Part shown: one piece after another, positions 27,286-35,014 of the stretch | Layout of the letters: every line of letters begins with the position of its first letter | How positions within the stretch are numbered: position 1 is the first letter of the stretch | Assembly (NCBI RefSeq): GCF_014217805.1 | Contig: NZ_CP055156.1 | Coordinates: 5,648,585-5,712,584, forward strand | From: Adhaeribacter swui | GTDB taxonomy: Bacteria; Bacteroidota; Bacteroidia; Cytophagales; Hymenobacteraceae | Direction of reading: 5' to 3' | DNA length: 64,000 nt | Position numbers and translations under genes: made by a program | The notes under the pieces: model-generated | The model's input: only the letters and a program-made list of their open reading frames with translations | Database searches by the model: none | Told to the model about the DNA's origin: nothing

Positions 27286-28923
27286 ATGAACAGACGCTAC
27301 TTTTTAAAAAATACAACCCTGGCCGGTTTAGCTTTGCCCACTATTTTGGTAAGTTCCTGCCAATCGGGTGCGGGTAATCAAAAATCAACTACCCACACCG
27401 ATGCCCAAGCGCCAGATGATTTTGAGTTAAACGAAATTACCATTGCGGATTTGCAAAAGAAAATGGCTGACGGCACCTATACTTCCCGTTCGATTACCGA
27501 GCTGTACCTGAACCGGATTAAAGCCATCGACCAGGCGGGTCCGCGCCTGCACTCCGTAATTGAAGTAAACCCCGATGCCTTAACCATAGCCGATGCCCTG
27601 GACCAGGAACGAAAAGCCGGAAAAACCAGAGGACCCTTGCACGGTATTCCGGTTTTAATAAAAGACAACATAGATACTGCCGATAAAATGGCAACATCGG
27701 CGGGCTCGGTGGCTTTGGCCGAAAACCATGCCACAAAAGACGCTTTTGTTACCGCCCGTTTGCGCGAAGCTGGCGCCGTTATTTTGGGTAAAACCAACCT
27801 GAGCGAATGGGCTAATTTCCGGTCTACCCGGTCGGCGAGTGGTTGGAGTAGCCGCGGTGGCCAAACCAAAAACCCGTATGTGCTGGATCGTAGCCCCTGC
27901 GGCTCCAGTTCGGGTTCGGGAGTGGCAGTGGCGGCCAACCTGTGCGCAATAGCCGTAGGCACCGAAACCGATGGTTCAATTGTTTGTCCGGCCGCTATTA
28001 ACAGTGCCGTGGGCATTAAACCTACCGTGGGTTTAGTAAGCCGTTCGGGTATTATTCCTATTTCTAAAACTCAGGACACTGCCGGACCGATTGCACGCAC
28101 TGTGCGCGATGCCGCTATTTTGTTGGGTGCCCTTACCGGCACTGATCCAGCCGATGTTATTACCGAAGAAAGTACCGGTAAAGCCTTAAAAGATTATACC
28201 CCTTTTCTGGATGCGAATGGGTTACAAGGTAAACGCATTGGCGTAGAAAAAGCTTTTCTGACGGGCCACGAAGATGTAACAGCCTTACTCCAAGTGGCCC
28301 TGAAAGTACTTAAAAGCAAAGGAGCTACCATTGTGGAAGTAGAAATAATTAAAAAAATGCGGGAACTCGGCGACGACGAATTTAAAGTTTTGCAATACGA
28401 GTTTAAAGATGGCTTAAATAAATACCTGGCGCAAACCCAAGGTCCGGTAAAATCATTAAAAGAGCTTATTGCCTATAACCTGCAAAATGAAGATAAAGCC
28501 ATGCCGTATTTTAAACAGGAAATACTGGAAAGTTCCGAAGCCTTAGGCGACCTTACCAGCCAGGAATACCAAAAAGCTGTAAAGAAAAACCTAACCACCA
28601 GCCGCAACATTATTCAAACGGTAATGCGCGAAAACAACCTGCAAGCTATTTCGGGCCCTACTTACGGGCCATCGTGGTGCATTGATCTCATTAACGGCGA
28701 CTCTTCTTCTGCTTCAGGTTACAGTTTGTCTTCCCCGGCTGCTATCTCGGGTTTCCCGCACATAACGGTGCCCATGGGCCAGGTAGATGGTTTACCCATT
28801 GGGCTATCTTTTTTTGGCACCGCCTACACCGAGCCCGAATTAATTAAGCTGGCCTACGCTTACGAACAAGCTTCGAAGAAACGTGTACCACCTACTTTTA
28901 AGAAAACGACTAATCCTGTTTAA
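27286..28923 (+). CDS. Exported amidase (amidase signature family)
   Basis: The 545-residue protein begins NRRYFLKNTTLAGLALPTILVSSC, a twin-arginine-like motif plus a lipobox Cys at about 25, suggesting an exported folded lipoprotein. The amidase-signature triad is visible: Lys in VLIKDNID near 125, then the Ser block GSSSGSGVAVAANLCAIAVGTETDGSIVCPA near 204-235 with the cis-Ser and nucleophilic Ser. C-terminal PSWCIDLINGDSSSASGYSLSSPAAISGFPHITVPMG completes the fold. Substrate unknown (amide, acyl-amino acid or peptide amide). Single gene. Confidence 0.92.
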   Translation: MNRRYFLKNTTLAGLALPTILVSSCQSGAGNQKSTTHTDAQAPDDFELNEITIADLQKKMADGTYTSRSITELYLNRIKAIDQAGPRLHSVIEVNPDALTIADALDQERKAGKTRGPLHGIPVLIKDNIDTADKMATSAGSVALAENHATKDAFVTARLREAGAVILGKTNLSEWANFRSTRSASGWSSRGGQTKNPYVLDRSPCGSSSGSGVAVAANLCAIAVGTETDGSIVCPAAINSAVGIKPTVGLVSRSGIIPISKTQDTAGPIARTVRDAAILLGALTGTDPADVITEESTGKALKDYTPFLDANGLQGKRIGVEKAFLTGHEDVTALLQVALKVLKSKGATIVEVEIIKKMRELGDDEFKVLQYEFKDGLNKYLAQTQGPVKSLKELIAYNLQNEDKAMPYFKQEILESSEALGDLTSQEYQKAVKKNLTTSRNIIQTVMRENNLQAISGPTYGPSWCIDLINGDSSSASGYSLSSPAAISGFPHITVPMGQVDGLPIGLSFFGTAYTEPELIKLAYAYEQASKKRVPPTFKKTTNPV

Positions 28924-28984
28924 TTTTTATTTTTTTAATTACTACAAACGCAGCCACTTACCTGCATGGCCTTTTTAATTTGAG

Positions 28985-29007
28985 TAAAATTTTAAAAAAT
29001 TTAAAAA
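28985..29007. repeat. A/T-only intergenic motif
   Basis: AAAATTTTAAAAAATTTAAAA between the amidase and the tRNA, another member of the dispersed family; it lies immediately upstream of the tRNA promoter. Confidence 0.45.
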
Positions 29008-29013
29008 AGAAGT

Positions 29014-29044
29014 TTTGAAAAATTAAACAGTTCTTCTACATTTG
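29014..29044 (+). promoter_or_regulatory. Promoter of tRNA-Glu with full Bacteroidota consensus
   Basis: TTTG at 29014-29017, a spacer of exactly 19 bp, then TACATTTG at 29037-29044 reproduces TTTG-N19-TAnnTTTG without a mismatch. The predicted start is a few bases before the tRNA 5' end at 29061. Confidence 0.85.
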
Positions 29045-29060
29045 CACCACTTAAACGGAC

Positions 29061-29132
29061 GGCCCGTTCGTCTAGGGGTTAGGACATCAGATTTTCATTC
29101 TGGTAACAGGGGTTCGATTCCCCTACGGGCTA
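29061..29132 (+). tRNA. tRNA-Glu (anticodon UUC)
   Basis: A 72-nt cloverleaf. The acceptor stem GGCCCGT pairs with ACGGGCT (one G-U at the end), the D arm holds TCTAGGGGTTAGGA, the anticodon loop TTTTCAT gives UUC, and the T arm is AGGGG-TTCGATT-CCCCT. The discriminator base is A, and CCA is not encoded (CTT follows). It is a lone tRNA with its own promoter and terminator. Confidence 0.96.
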
Positions 29133-29135
29133 CTT

Positions 29136-29166
29136 AAAAGGAAGTGTAAAACACTTCCTTTTTTTA
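29136..29166 (+). terminator. Terminator of tRNA-Glu
   Basis: AAAAGGAAGTGT-AAA-ACACTTCCTTTT stem-loop followed by a T run directly after the tRNA. Confidence 0.9.
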
Positions 29167-29514
29167 TGCTCATCCCTCATCAAAAACCCATCTTATTTTA
29201 GCGGCGCGTATTGTCAAAGAATCTTATTAAAAATCATGTAGTATTAAGCAGGATTTTATAAGTTTCGTACATTAAAAAATGAATAGAGGTACGCAAGTCA
29301 AAGCTTGGTAAAAAAGAAAGATCAACATCTTTTTATAAATAACGATGCTAAAAAGTGCTCTTATTAAAGAATTCAGCATAAATAACCAGATCTTAAACAG
29401 CGAGTAATTATACGGCAGCATTAAAACTGATTAGTAATTAATAGAAGAGAAACCTTATCCTGATTCTTCCGAAAGAATTGGTAAAGCGTTTTAGTATTTT
29501 TTAAAATTTGCCAC
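29167..29514. other. 348-bp gap upstream of the Crp/Fnr gene
   Basis: A/T-rich sequence without a supportable gene. I looked for the GTGA-N6-TCAC operator found downstream and do not see it here, so autoregulation through that motif is not supported. An A/T tract sits just before the start codon. Confidence 0.4.
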
Positions 29515-30162
29515 ATGGCCCAGGACACCAAAGAGGTAATTCAACAAAAATTCAGGCACTTAGAGGAATCTTTAGTGACCGAAATAAGTCAGGAGAGCGT
29601 AATACGGCAGTTAGATGAAGGGGAAAACGTGTTGCAAACCGGACAGTTTATCCGCTCTACCATTCTGGTGGCGGACGGGCTATTGAAAGTGTACCGCGAG
29701 GATGAAGAAGGCAATGATTTTTTGATGTACTACCTGCAACCTGGTGATGCCTGTGCCCTATCGATGATGTGTACCGTACGTAACGACCAGAGTGGCATCA
29801 TGGCACGGGCAGTAGTACCGACCGAAGTAATTTTAATACCAGCGCACCTGACCGAGAGTTGGTTAGGTAAATATAAAACCTGGAACCATTTTGTAATTTC
29901 TTCCTATCGGCAGCGGTTCGAAGAATTGCTCCAAACCCTGGATAGCGTGGCTTTTAAAGCCTTGGACGAACGCTTATTGTTTTACCTGAAACGCTACCAG
30001 AAAGTGCAAGGCAACGAAGTAAAATTGTCGCACCAGCAAATAGCCGAAGAGCTTAACAGTTCGCGGGAAGTAATTTCACGGTTACTCAAAAAACTAGAAC
30101 AGCGGGGTGCCCTGCAATTACACCGTAACTACATCGAAATTATTAAGCTCCCGGTGACTTGA
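29515..30162 (+). CDS. Crp/Fnr-family transcriptional regulator of the sulfur locus
   Basis: The 215-residue regulator has an N-terminal cyclic-nucleotide-binding-like barrel (about 25-120, LQTGQFIRSTILVADGLLKVYREDEEGNDFLMYYLQPGDACALSM), a dimerisation helix and a C-terminal helix-turn-helix at 171-198 (LSHQQIAEELNSSREVISRLLKKLEQRG). The recognition helix holds R184, E185 and R189 in SSREVISR, matching the R-E-x3-R arrangement with which Crp reads GTGA. The barrel lacks the Crp cAMP-binding R-S pair but has C80 and C86 in a Cys-x5-Cys pair that could sense oxidants or persulfides (inference). Its stop codon lies inside the operator of the next gene. Confidence 0.9.
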   Translation: MAQDTKEVIQQKFRHLEESLVTEISQESVIRQLDEGENVLQTGQFIRSTILVADGLLKVYREDEEGNDFLMYYLQPGDACALSMMCTVRNDQSGIMARAVVPTEVILIPAHLTESWLGKYKTWNHFVISSYRQRFEELLQTLDSVAFKALDERLLFYLKRYQKVQGNEVKLSHQQIAEELNSSREVISRLLKKLEQRGALQLHRNYIEIIKLPVT

Positions 30163-30197
30163 GTCACTGAACGCCTTTTTATAACCCAGTACCTTTG
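30154..30197 (+). promoter_or_regulatory. Crp-type operator plus -7 element for the TauE/SafE gene
   Basis: GTGACTTGAGTCAC at 30154-30167 is a 14-bp palindrome (GTGAC-N4-GTCAC), followed by TGAAC. The -7 element TACCTTTG starts at 30190, exactly 36 bp after the palindrome start. No TTTG occupies the -33 position; the palindrome edge lies there instead. That geometry centres the operator near -41 and predicts class II activation. The palindrome encodes the last two residues and stop of the regulator gene. Confidence 0.75.
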
Positions 30198-30215
30198 TAC
30201 TTATAAAAAATAGTC

Positions 30216-31016
30216 ATGGAAATACTGGGATATCTGGCCTCGGCCTTCATAGGAATTTCGTTGGGTTTAATTGGTGGTGGAGGCTCTATTCTTACCGTAC
30301 CTGTAATAGTTTACCTGTTTAACACCCCACCTTTACTGGCCACCTCCTACTCCCTTTTTATTGTTGGTTCCACCAGTTTAATTGGGTCCATTACTAACTA
30401 CCGTAAGGGATTGGTTAACCTGAAAGCGGCCCTTTATTTTGGCACCTCCTCCATTGTTACCGTTTTTATAACGCGTAAGTTTTTGGTGCCTGCTATTCCC
30501 AAAGAAATTGTAAAAATCGGTGGATTTACTCTTACCGAGTCTTTTTTAACCATGGTATTATTTGGGATGCTGATGCTCATGGCCTCCATGAGCATGATTA
30601 AAAAGCCCAAAGTAACCGCACCTGAGCGAGAATGCACGGATTGTGTCAGGTTTTTAAAGCTAGTAGGCTATGGAATAGCAATCGGATTGGTTACTGGCTT
30701 ATTAGGTGCCGGCGGTGGTTTTCTGTTAATCCCGGCTTTGGTGCTTTTAGTAAAGCTACCGATGAAGAAAGCCGTTGGCACCTCGCTAATGATCATTGCG
30801 CTTAATTCTCTGATAGGCTTTGCCGGCGATATCGGGCATTTTCCTATTCAATGGTCTTTTCTGCTTAGCATTACCTTTATTGCCATTGTTGGTATTTTCC
30901 TGGGCGGCTTACTGAGCAAAAAGATCCCCGGTAAAAAGCTAAAGAAAGGTTTTGGCTGGTTTGTTTTGTTAATGGGAATTTATATCCTTATCAAAGAGCT
31001 TTTACCTAATTTTTAA
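30216..31016 (+). CDS. Sulfite exporter TauE/SafE family membrane protein
   Basis: A 266-residue protein with about eight membrane segments in two homologous halves, each starting with a glycine-rich loop: ISLGLIGGGGSILTVPVIVYL near 16 and IGLVTGLLGAGGGFLLIPALVLL near 155. This is the TauE/SafE pattern of exporters for sulfite or sulfur-containing organic acids. It has its own Crp-type operator and lies between the regulator and the persulfide dioxygenase fusion. In Staphylococcus the cst sulfide operon also contains a TauE protein, which supports a role in sulfite or thiosulfate efflux here (inference). Confidence 0.9.
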   Translation: MEILGYLASAFIGISLGLIGGGGSILTVPVIVYLFNTPPLLATSYSLFIVGSTSLIGSITNYRKGLVNLKAALYFGTSSIVTVFITRKFLVPAIPKEIVKIGGFTLTESFLTMVLFGMLMLMASMSMIKKPKVTAPERECTDCVRFLKLVGYGIAIGLVTGLLGAGGGFLLIPALVLLVKLPMKKAVGTSLMIIALNSLIGFAGDIGHFPIQWSFLLSITFIAIVGIFLGGLLSKKIPGKKLKKGFGWFVLLMGIYILIKELLPNF

Positions 31017-31030
31017 TATTTCCAGCTTGT

Positions 31031-31074
31031 GTGATAAACATCACTGAACAGGGGTGCAGGAGAATATAAATTTG
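31031..31074 (+). promoter_or_regulatory. Crp-type operator plus -7 element for the persulfide dioxygenase-rhodanese gene
   Basis: GTGATAAACATCAC at 31031-31044 is a GTGAT-N4-ATCAC palindrome followed by TGAAC, as in the upstream operator. TAAATTTG (-7) starts at 31067, again exactly 36 bp after the palindrome start. It lies 91 bp before the gene start and 15 bp after the TauE stop. Confidence 0.78.
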
Positions 31075-31134
31075 TATTAAAATGGAAAAGGCATTAAAAT
31101 TTTAAAAATTTCATTTTTATAAAGTAGTTAACGC

Positions 31135-32478
31135 ATGAAAATACAACAGTTTGAAGATAAAGGATTAGCCCAATTCGGCTACGCCATCTTAAGTGAAAGT
31201 ACTAACGAAATCGTATTAATAGATCCGGCCCGGAATCCGCAGCCTTATTATGATTTTGCTGAAAAGAACAACGCCAAAATTGTAGGGGTAATAGAAACCC
31301 ACCCGCATGCCGATTTTGTAAGTTCGCACCTGGAAATACACCAGCAAACCGGAGCTATTATTTATGCCCATAGCCTGGTAGGTGCCGATTACCCGCATCA
31401 GACTTTTGACGAAGGAGCCGTACTTCCGATCGGGGAAGTTAAACTAAAATCGCTGCATACGCCCGGCCACTCTCCGGATGGCATCAGTATTATATTAGAG
31501 CACGACGGCCAAAACGTAGCGGTATTTACCGGCGATACCCTTTTTATTGGGGATGTAGGCCGGCCAGATCTCCGCGAAAGTGCGGGCAGCATTACGGCAA
31601 AAAGGGAAGAACTGGCCCGCCAGATGTACCACAGCACCCGGCAAAAATTAATGCAATTAAATGATAGCGTACTGGTGTACCCGGCGCACGGGGCTGGTAC
31701 ACTTTGTGGCAAAGGGCTGAAGGAAGCGAACAGTAGCACCATTGGGGCCGAGAAGCAGACTAACTATGCGCTCCAACCGATGAGTGAAGCAGAATTTGTG
31801 CGGATCATAACGGAAGATCAACCCTTCGTACCTAAATACTTTGGTTACGATGTAGGCCTTAACAAACAAGGCGCACCAGCCTATAAGCAATCTCTGCAAG
31901 AAATAAAAAGACTGGCTGTGAACGAGCTACCGGAAAACCAGAATATTTTAATAGTGGATGGGCGCCCCCAGGATGAGTTCAAAAAAGGCCACCCAAAAGG
32001 AGCGATTAATATTCAGAACGGAAACAAGTTTGAAACTTGGTTGGGCAGTATTGTGGGTCCGGAAGAGAAGTACTATTTAGTAGCTGAAACCGAAGAAAAG
32101 CTTAACGAGTTGCTGGAGAAAGCCGCTAAAATTGGGTACGAGTTGAACGTAGCAGGTGCCTTTGTTTATGATGGAGCCAAGGGGGTAAAAAGCAGCGAAT
32201 TTTCTAAACAAGCTTTCCAAACTAATCAGAAAGATTACACGGTAGTGGATATCCGGAACAGCAGCGAAACTAAGAGCGGAAGGTTTTTTGACCAAGCAAT
32301 CACCATCCCACTACCCGAATTAAGAGAGCGCGCCCATGTAATACCAACGGATAAACCGGTGGTGGTGCATTGTGCCGGGGGCTACCGATCAGCGGCGGGC
32401 AGTAGTATTCTGGAAAGTTTGCTACCCGTAGCGGTACTCGATATGGGTGAAGCGGTAACGGAGTTAAAGCAAATATAA
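31135..32478 (+). CDS. CstB-like persulfide dioxygenase-rhodanese fusion
   Basis: The 447-residue fusion has three parts. An ETHE1-type metallo-beta-lactamase domain (1-245) has T55-H56-P-H58-A-D60, H112, D134 and H185 as non-heme iron ligands and second-sphere residues, plus C191 in GTLCGKG. A degenerate rhodanese domain (268-345) lacks the active-site Cys. A C-terminal rhodanese (365-447) carries C413 in VHCAGGYRSA. This is the layout of Staphylococcus CstB, which oxidises low-molecular-weight persulfides to sulfite and moves sulfane sulfur to make thiosulfate. It should act in the cytoplasm to clear sulfide-derived persulfides. It has its own Crp-type operator. Confidence 0.88.
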   Translation: MKIQQFEDKGLAQFGYAILSESTNEIVLIDPARNPQPYYDFAEKNNAKIVGVIETHPHADFVSSHLEIHQQTGAIIYAHSLVGADYPHQTFDEGAVLPIGEVKLKSLHTPGHSPDGISIILEHDGQNVAVFTGDTLFIGDVGRPDLRESAGSITAKREELARQMYHSTRQKLMQLNDSVLVYPAHGAGTLCGKGLKEANSSTIGAEKQTNYALQPMSEAEFVRIITEDQPFVPKYFGYDVGLNKQGAPAYKQSLQEIKRLAVNELPENQNILIVDGRPQDEFKKGHPKGAINIQNGNKFETWLGSIVGPEEKYYLVAETEEKLNELLEKAAKIGYELNVAGAFVYDGAKGVKSSEFSKQAFQTNQKDYTVVDIRNSSETKSGRFFDQAITIPLPELRERAHVIPTDKPVVVHCAGGYRSAAGSSILESLLPVAVLDMGEAVTELKQI

Positions 32479-32568
32479 ACTCGGGGTAAAAGGCCTTTAC
32501 TTTATCTAGTAAGTAATTTTTTGCCCTTGTAAAAAGGTTTAATTATATCAAATTTTTAAAAAATTAAA

Positions 32569-33126
32569 ATGTTGGAATTGCTTAAACAGCCTTGGCCTTG
32601 GTATACTTCGGGGGCAGCAATTGCTTTTATTATGGTATTACTCCTGTTGTATGGCAAATCATTTGGCGTATCATCTAATCTAAGGACCCTGTGTACGCTA
32701 GCCGGCGCGGGTAAAAAAGTTAAATTTTTTGATTTTAATTGGCGCACTCAGAAATGGAACTTACTCTTTTTATTCGGCTCGGTGCTAGGGGGCATTATTG
32801 CTGCTACCGTCCTGAAAAGTGAGCATCCCTTGCAATTATCAGAAGCTACGGTAAATGACTTACAGACTTTAGGAATTAACTTTGACGGACAATTAAATCC
32901 TGCTCAACTATTTGGACCGGTCTTTTTCTCTTCGCCGAAGGGATTTCTGATCTTGCTTGTTGGGGGCATATTGGTAGGATTTGGTGCCCGGTACGCCGGT
33001 GGTTGCACTTCGGGCCATGCCATCAGTGGCTTATCTAATCTGCAAATTCCTTCTTTGGTGGCAGTGGTAGGTTTTTTCGTTGGCGGCTTAATCATGACGC
33101 ACTTTTTATTACCCTTAATTTTCTAA
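32569..33126 (+). CDS. YeeE/YedE half-transporter, first subunit
   Basis: This 185-residue membrane protein has about four to five segments (WYTSGAAIAFIMVLLLLYG, LLFLFGSVLGGIIAATVL, FLILLVGGILVGFGARYAGG, LVAVVGFFVGGLIMTHFLLPL). It carries the conserved FGARYAGGCTSGHAISGLS loop with C146. Full-length YeeE/YedE proteins import thiosulfate or related sulfur compounds by passing sulfur along paired cysteines; here the protein is half length and followed four bases later by the other half. It sits 90 bp after the persulfide dioxygenase fusion, with an A/T-only motif in between and no separate promoter seen. Confidence 0.88.
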   Translation: MLELLKQPWPWYTSGAAIAFIMVLLLLYGKSFGVSSNLRTLCTLAGAGKKVKFFDFNWRTQKWNLLFLFGSVLGGIIAATVLKSEHPLQLSEATVNDLQTLGINFDGQLNPAQLFGPVFFSSPKGFLILLVGGILVGFGARYAGGCTSGHAISGLSNLQIPSLVAVVGFFVGGLIMTHFLLPLIF

Positions 33127-33129
33127 GAC

Positions 33130-33543
33130 ATGAAAGGATTAAAATATATAACTACGGGTATCCTGTTTGGGATCATCATGGCGAAATCTGAGGCTATTTC
33201 GTGGTACCGCATTCAGGAAATGTTTCGCTTTCAGTCGTTTCATATGTACGGTATTATTGGCACGGCGGTAACCTTGGGCACCATAGCGGTTTATTTAATT
33301 AAAAAGTTTCGCATCAGAGATACCCAAGACAATCTGATAGTTTTTCACGATAAAGACCGAACCTGGTTTAGGTATATTATTGGTGGAACCATATTTGGAT
33401 TAGGTTGGGCCTTAACCGGTGCCTGTCCGGGTCCGATGTTTGTGAATGTAGGCTATGGGTACGGGGCAATGTTGCTTATAATCTTCGGCTCGTTATTGGG
33501 TACCTACTTTTATGGGGTAGTAAAAGATAAAATTCCGCACTAG
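33130..33543 (+). CDS. YeeE/YedE half-transporter, second subunit (DUF6691-like)
   Basis: The 137-residue partner of the preceding gene starts three bases after its stop codon, indicating translational coupling. Membrane segments include YITTGILFGIIMAKSEAI, MYGIIGTAVTLGTIAVYLI, YIIGGTIFGLGWALTGACPG and YGAMLLIIFGSLLGTYFYG. The conserved G-W-A-L-T-G-A-C-P-G-P loop holds C99. The two halves probably assemble into one channel for thiosulfate or another sulfur anion (inference from the YeeE family). Confidence 0.88.
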   Translation: MKGLKYITTGILFGIIMAKSEAISWYRIQEMFRFQSFHMYGIIGTAVTLGTIAVYLIKKFRIRDTQDNLIVFHDKDRTWFRYIIGGTIFGLGWALTGACPGPMFVNVGYGYGAMLLIIFGSLLGTYFYGVVKDKIPH

Positions 33544-33650
33544 GTACCTCTTATTGGCGCCATAATCAAGCACAAAGACCAGAAAGGAGCTTTGGTGTAA
33601 GCCAATTTGCTTACTCCTTAGTTTAGCTTCCCTAATAAATACAACCAAAG

Positions 33651-34277
33651 ATGAATGCTATTACGGAGAACATAAAAAAAATACCAGGGTGGATCATAAC
33701 CGGGATAGTTATTGGGGCACTGTACCTCACCGGGCTGCATACCGAAGTTATTGGTCAGCTGCAAAGAATAATTTTGGCTACAGGTTTCATAAAACCTACT
33801 ATAGAAGAAATAAATGAAAATACCTCTCCCTCCGGCAATACCGCCCCCACCTTGGTTGCTGATTATAATTTTAATCTGCTCTCCCTTAACGGGGAGCAGA
33901 CTTCTCTAGAATCGCTTAAAGGGAAAGTAATATTTTTAAATTTCTGGGCAACCTGGTGCCCGCCGTGCATCGCCGAAATGCCCAATATTCAAAGTTTGTA
34001 CGAAAAGGTCAATTCAGATAAAATAGCGTTTGTAATGGTATCCTTGGATCAAGACCCGACTAAAGCGCAGAAATTTATTCAGAAAAAAGGCTTCACCTTT
34101 CCGGTTTATACCCATAATGGCTCTTTGCCAATAAGCTACGAAACGCAAGTTATCCCAACAACCTTTATTATTTCGCCCGAAGGGCAAATCGTGACCCGCA
34201 AAGACGGCATGGCTGATTACGACAATCAGGAATTCCGGGAATTTTTGCAGCGCCTGACTCAACCAGGTAAAATTTAG
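33651..34277 (+). CDS. Membrane-anchored TlpA-like thioredoxin
   Basis: The 208-residue protein has an N-terminal membrane anchor (WIITGIVIGALYLTGL), a short linker and a TlpA/ResA-type thioredoxin domain from about 70. The active site is C103-P-P-C106 in FLNFWATWCPPCIAEMPNI, and the cis-Pro loop is TQVIPTTFIISPEG. The domain should face the periplasm and reduce disulfides or protein-bound persulfides. Its place 107 bp after the YeeE pair suggests it serves the sulfur locus, though it could also be a general cytochrome-maturation thioredoxin. Confidence 0.88.
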   Translation: MNAITENIKKIPGWIITGIVIGALYLTGLHTEVIGQLQRIILATGFIKPTIEEINENTSPSGNTAPTLVADYNFNLLSLNGEQTSLESLKGKVIFLNFWATWCPPCIAEMPNIQSLYEKVNSDKIAFVMVSLDQDPTKAQKFIQKKGFTFPVYTHNGSLPISYETQVIPTTFIISPEGQIVTRKDGMADYDNQEFREFLQRLTQPGKI

Positions 34278-34431
34278 GAGTAAAACATTAGGGAGCGTAA
34301 ACTGTAAAGCTATTTTGGGAACTTACCTGGTATTACAATTTGTCGCAAATACCCCTGAAACTGTCGGATTCATACCTGCTAGAAATTTCGTTTATAGCTT
34401 TTCTTTGTAGAAACGAAACACTCCTAAAATT

Positions 34432-34866
34432 ATGAGTACATCAAAAACCACTAAAATTATTTACTGGACTTCGACCAGCATCATCTTTTTATTTGAAGGT
34501 GTAATGCCAGCGCTCACCTCCCATACAGATCTGGCTGTCGAAGGAATCCGGCATTTAGGCTATCCGGATTACTTCCGGGTTATGCTTACCATTTTTAAAG
34601 TAGCCGGCGCTTTAGCTTTAATACTTCCCTTTGTAAAAGGACGGTTTAAAGAGTGGGCCTATGCTGGTTTTGGCTTTACCATAATAGCGGCTTTTATCAG
34701 CCATGGCGTAGTTGATGGGCTTAATGGGCAAACTTTTTTTCCTCTGCTCATTTTTGCTATCTTAACTACTTCTTACCTTTCTTATCACAAACTTAGCAAA
34801 TTATCCCAGTCCGATTTTAAGTCTGTTGCATCCAGCAAGTATGCCCTTTCCAGCTTATCTTCATAG
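34432..34866 (+). CDS. DoxX-like membrane protein
   Basis: A 144-residue protein with four membrane segments (IIYWTSTSIIFLFEGVMPAL, YFRVMLTIFKVAGALALIL, WAYAGFGFTIIAAFISHGVV, FFPLLIFAILTTSYLSYHKL). It fits the DoxX-like family, whose pattern includes G-x-A-L-x-L near the second helix and E-W-A-Y-A-G-F. Related DoxD/DoxX proteins take part in thiosulfate oxidation in archaea, but most DoxX-like proteins are uncharacterised. It is separated from the TlpA gene by 154 bp, so inclusion in the sulfur regulon is uncertain. Confidence 0.8.
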   Translation: MSTSKTTKIIYWTSTSIIFLFEGVMPALTSHTDLAVEGIRHLGYPDYFRVMLTIFKVAGALALILPFVKGRFKEWAYAGFGFTIIAAFISHGVVDGLNGQTFFPLLIFAILTTSYLSYHKLSKLSQSDFKSVASSKYALSSLSS

Positions 34867-35014
34867 TAGTACAAGACTGGCAAAGCCCCGTTTAACAGAG
34901 AGCACCAGCCCGGCAAGAAAGATTTACGCTGCGTGAGCGATCGTACCCTGAACGCAGCTAGTTTTAATTAAGAAAACAGTAAATTAAGTCAAATTAAACT
35001 AAGAATTACTCAAT

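Noticed and set aside
27477-28016. 179-codon minus-strand frame opposite the amidase
   Set aside because: Antisense to the conserved Ser/Lys catalytic region of the amidase; no recognisable domain.
29167-29514. Autoregulatory operator of the Crp/Fnr gene
   Set aside because: No GTGA-N6-TCAC palindrome was found upstream of the regulator by eye.
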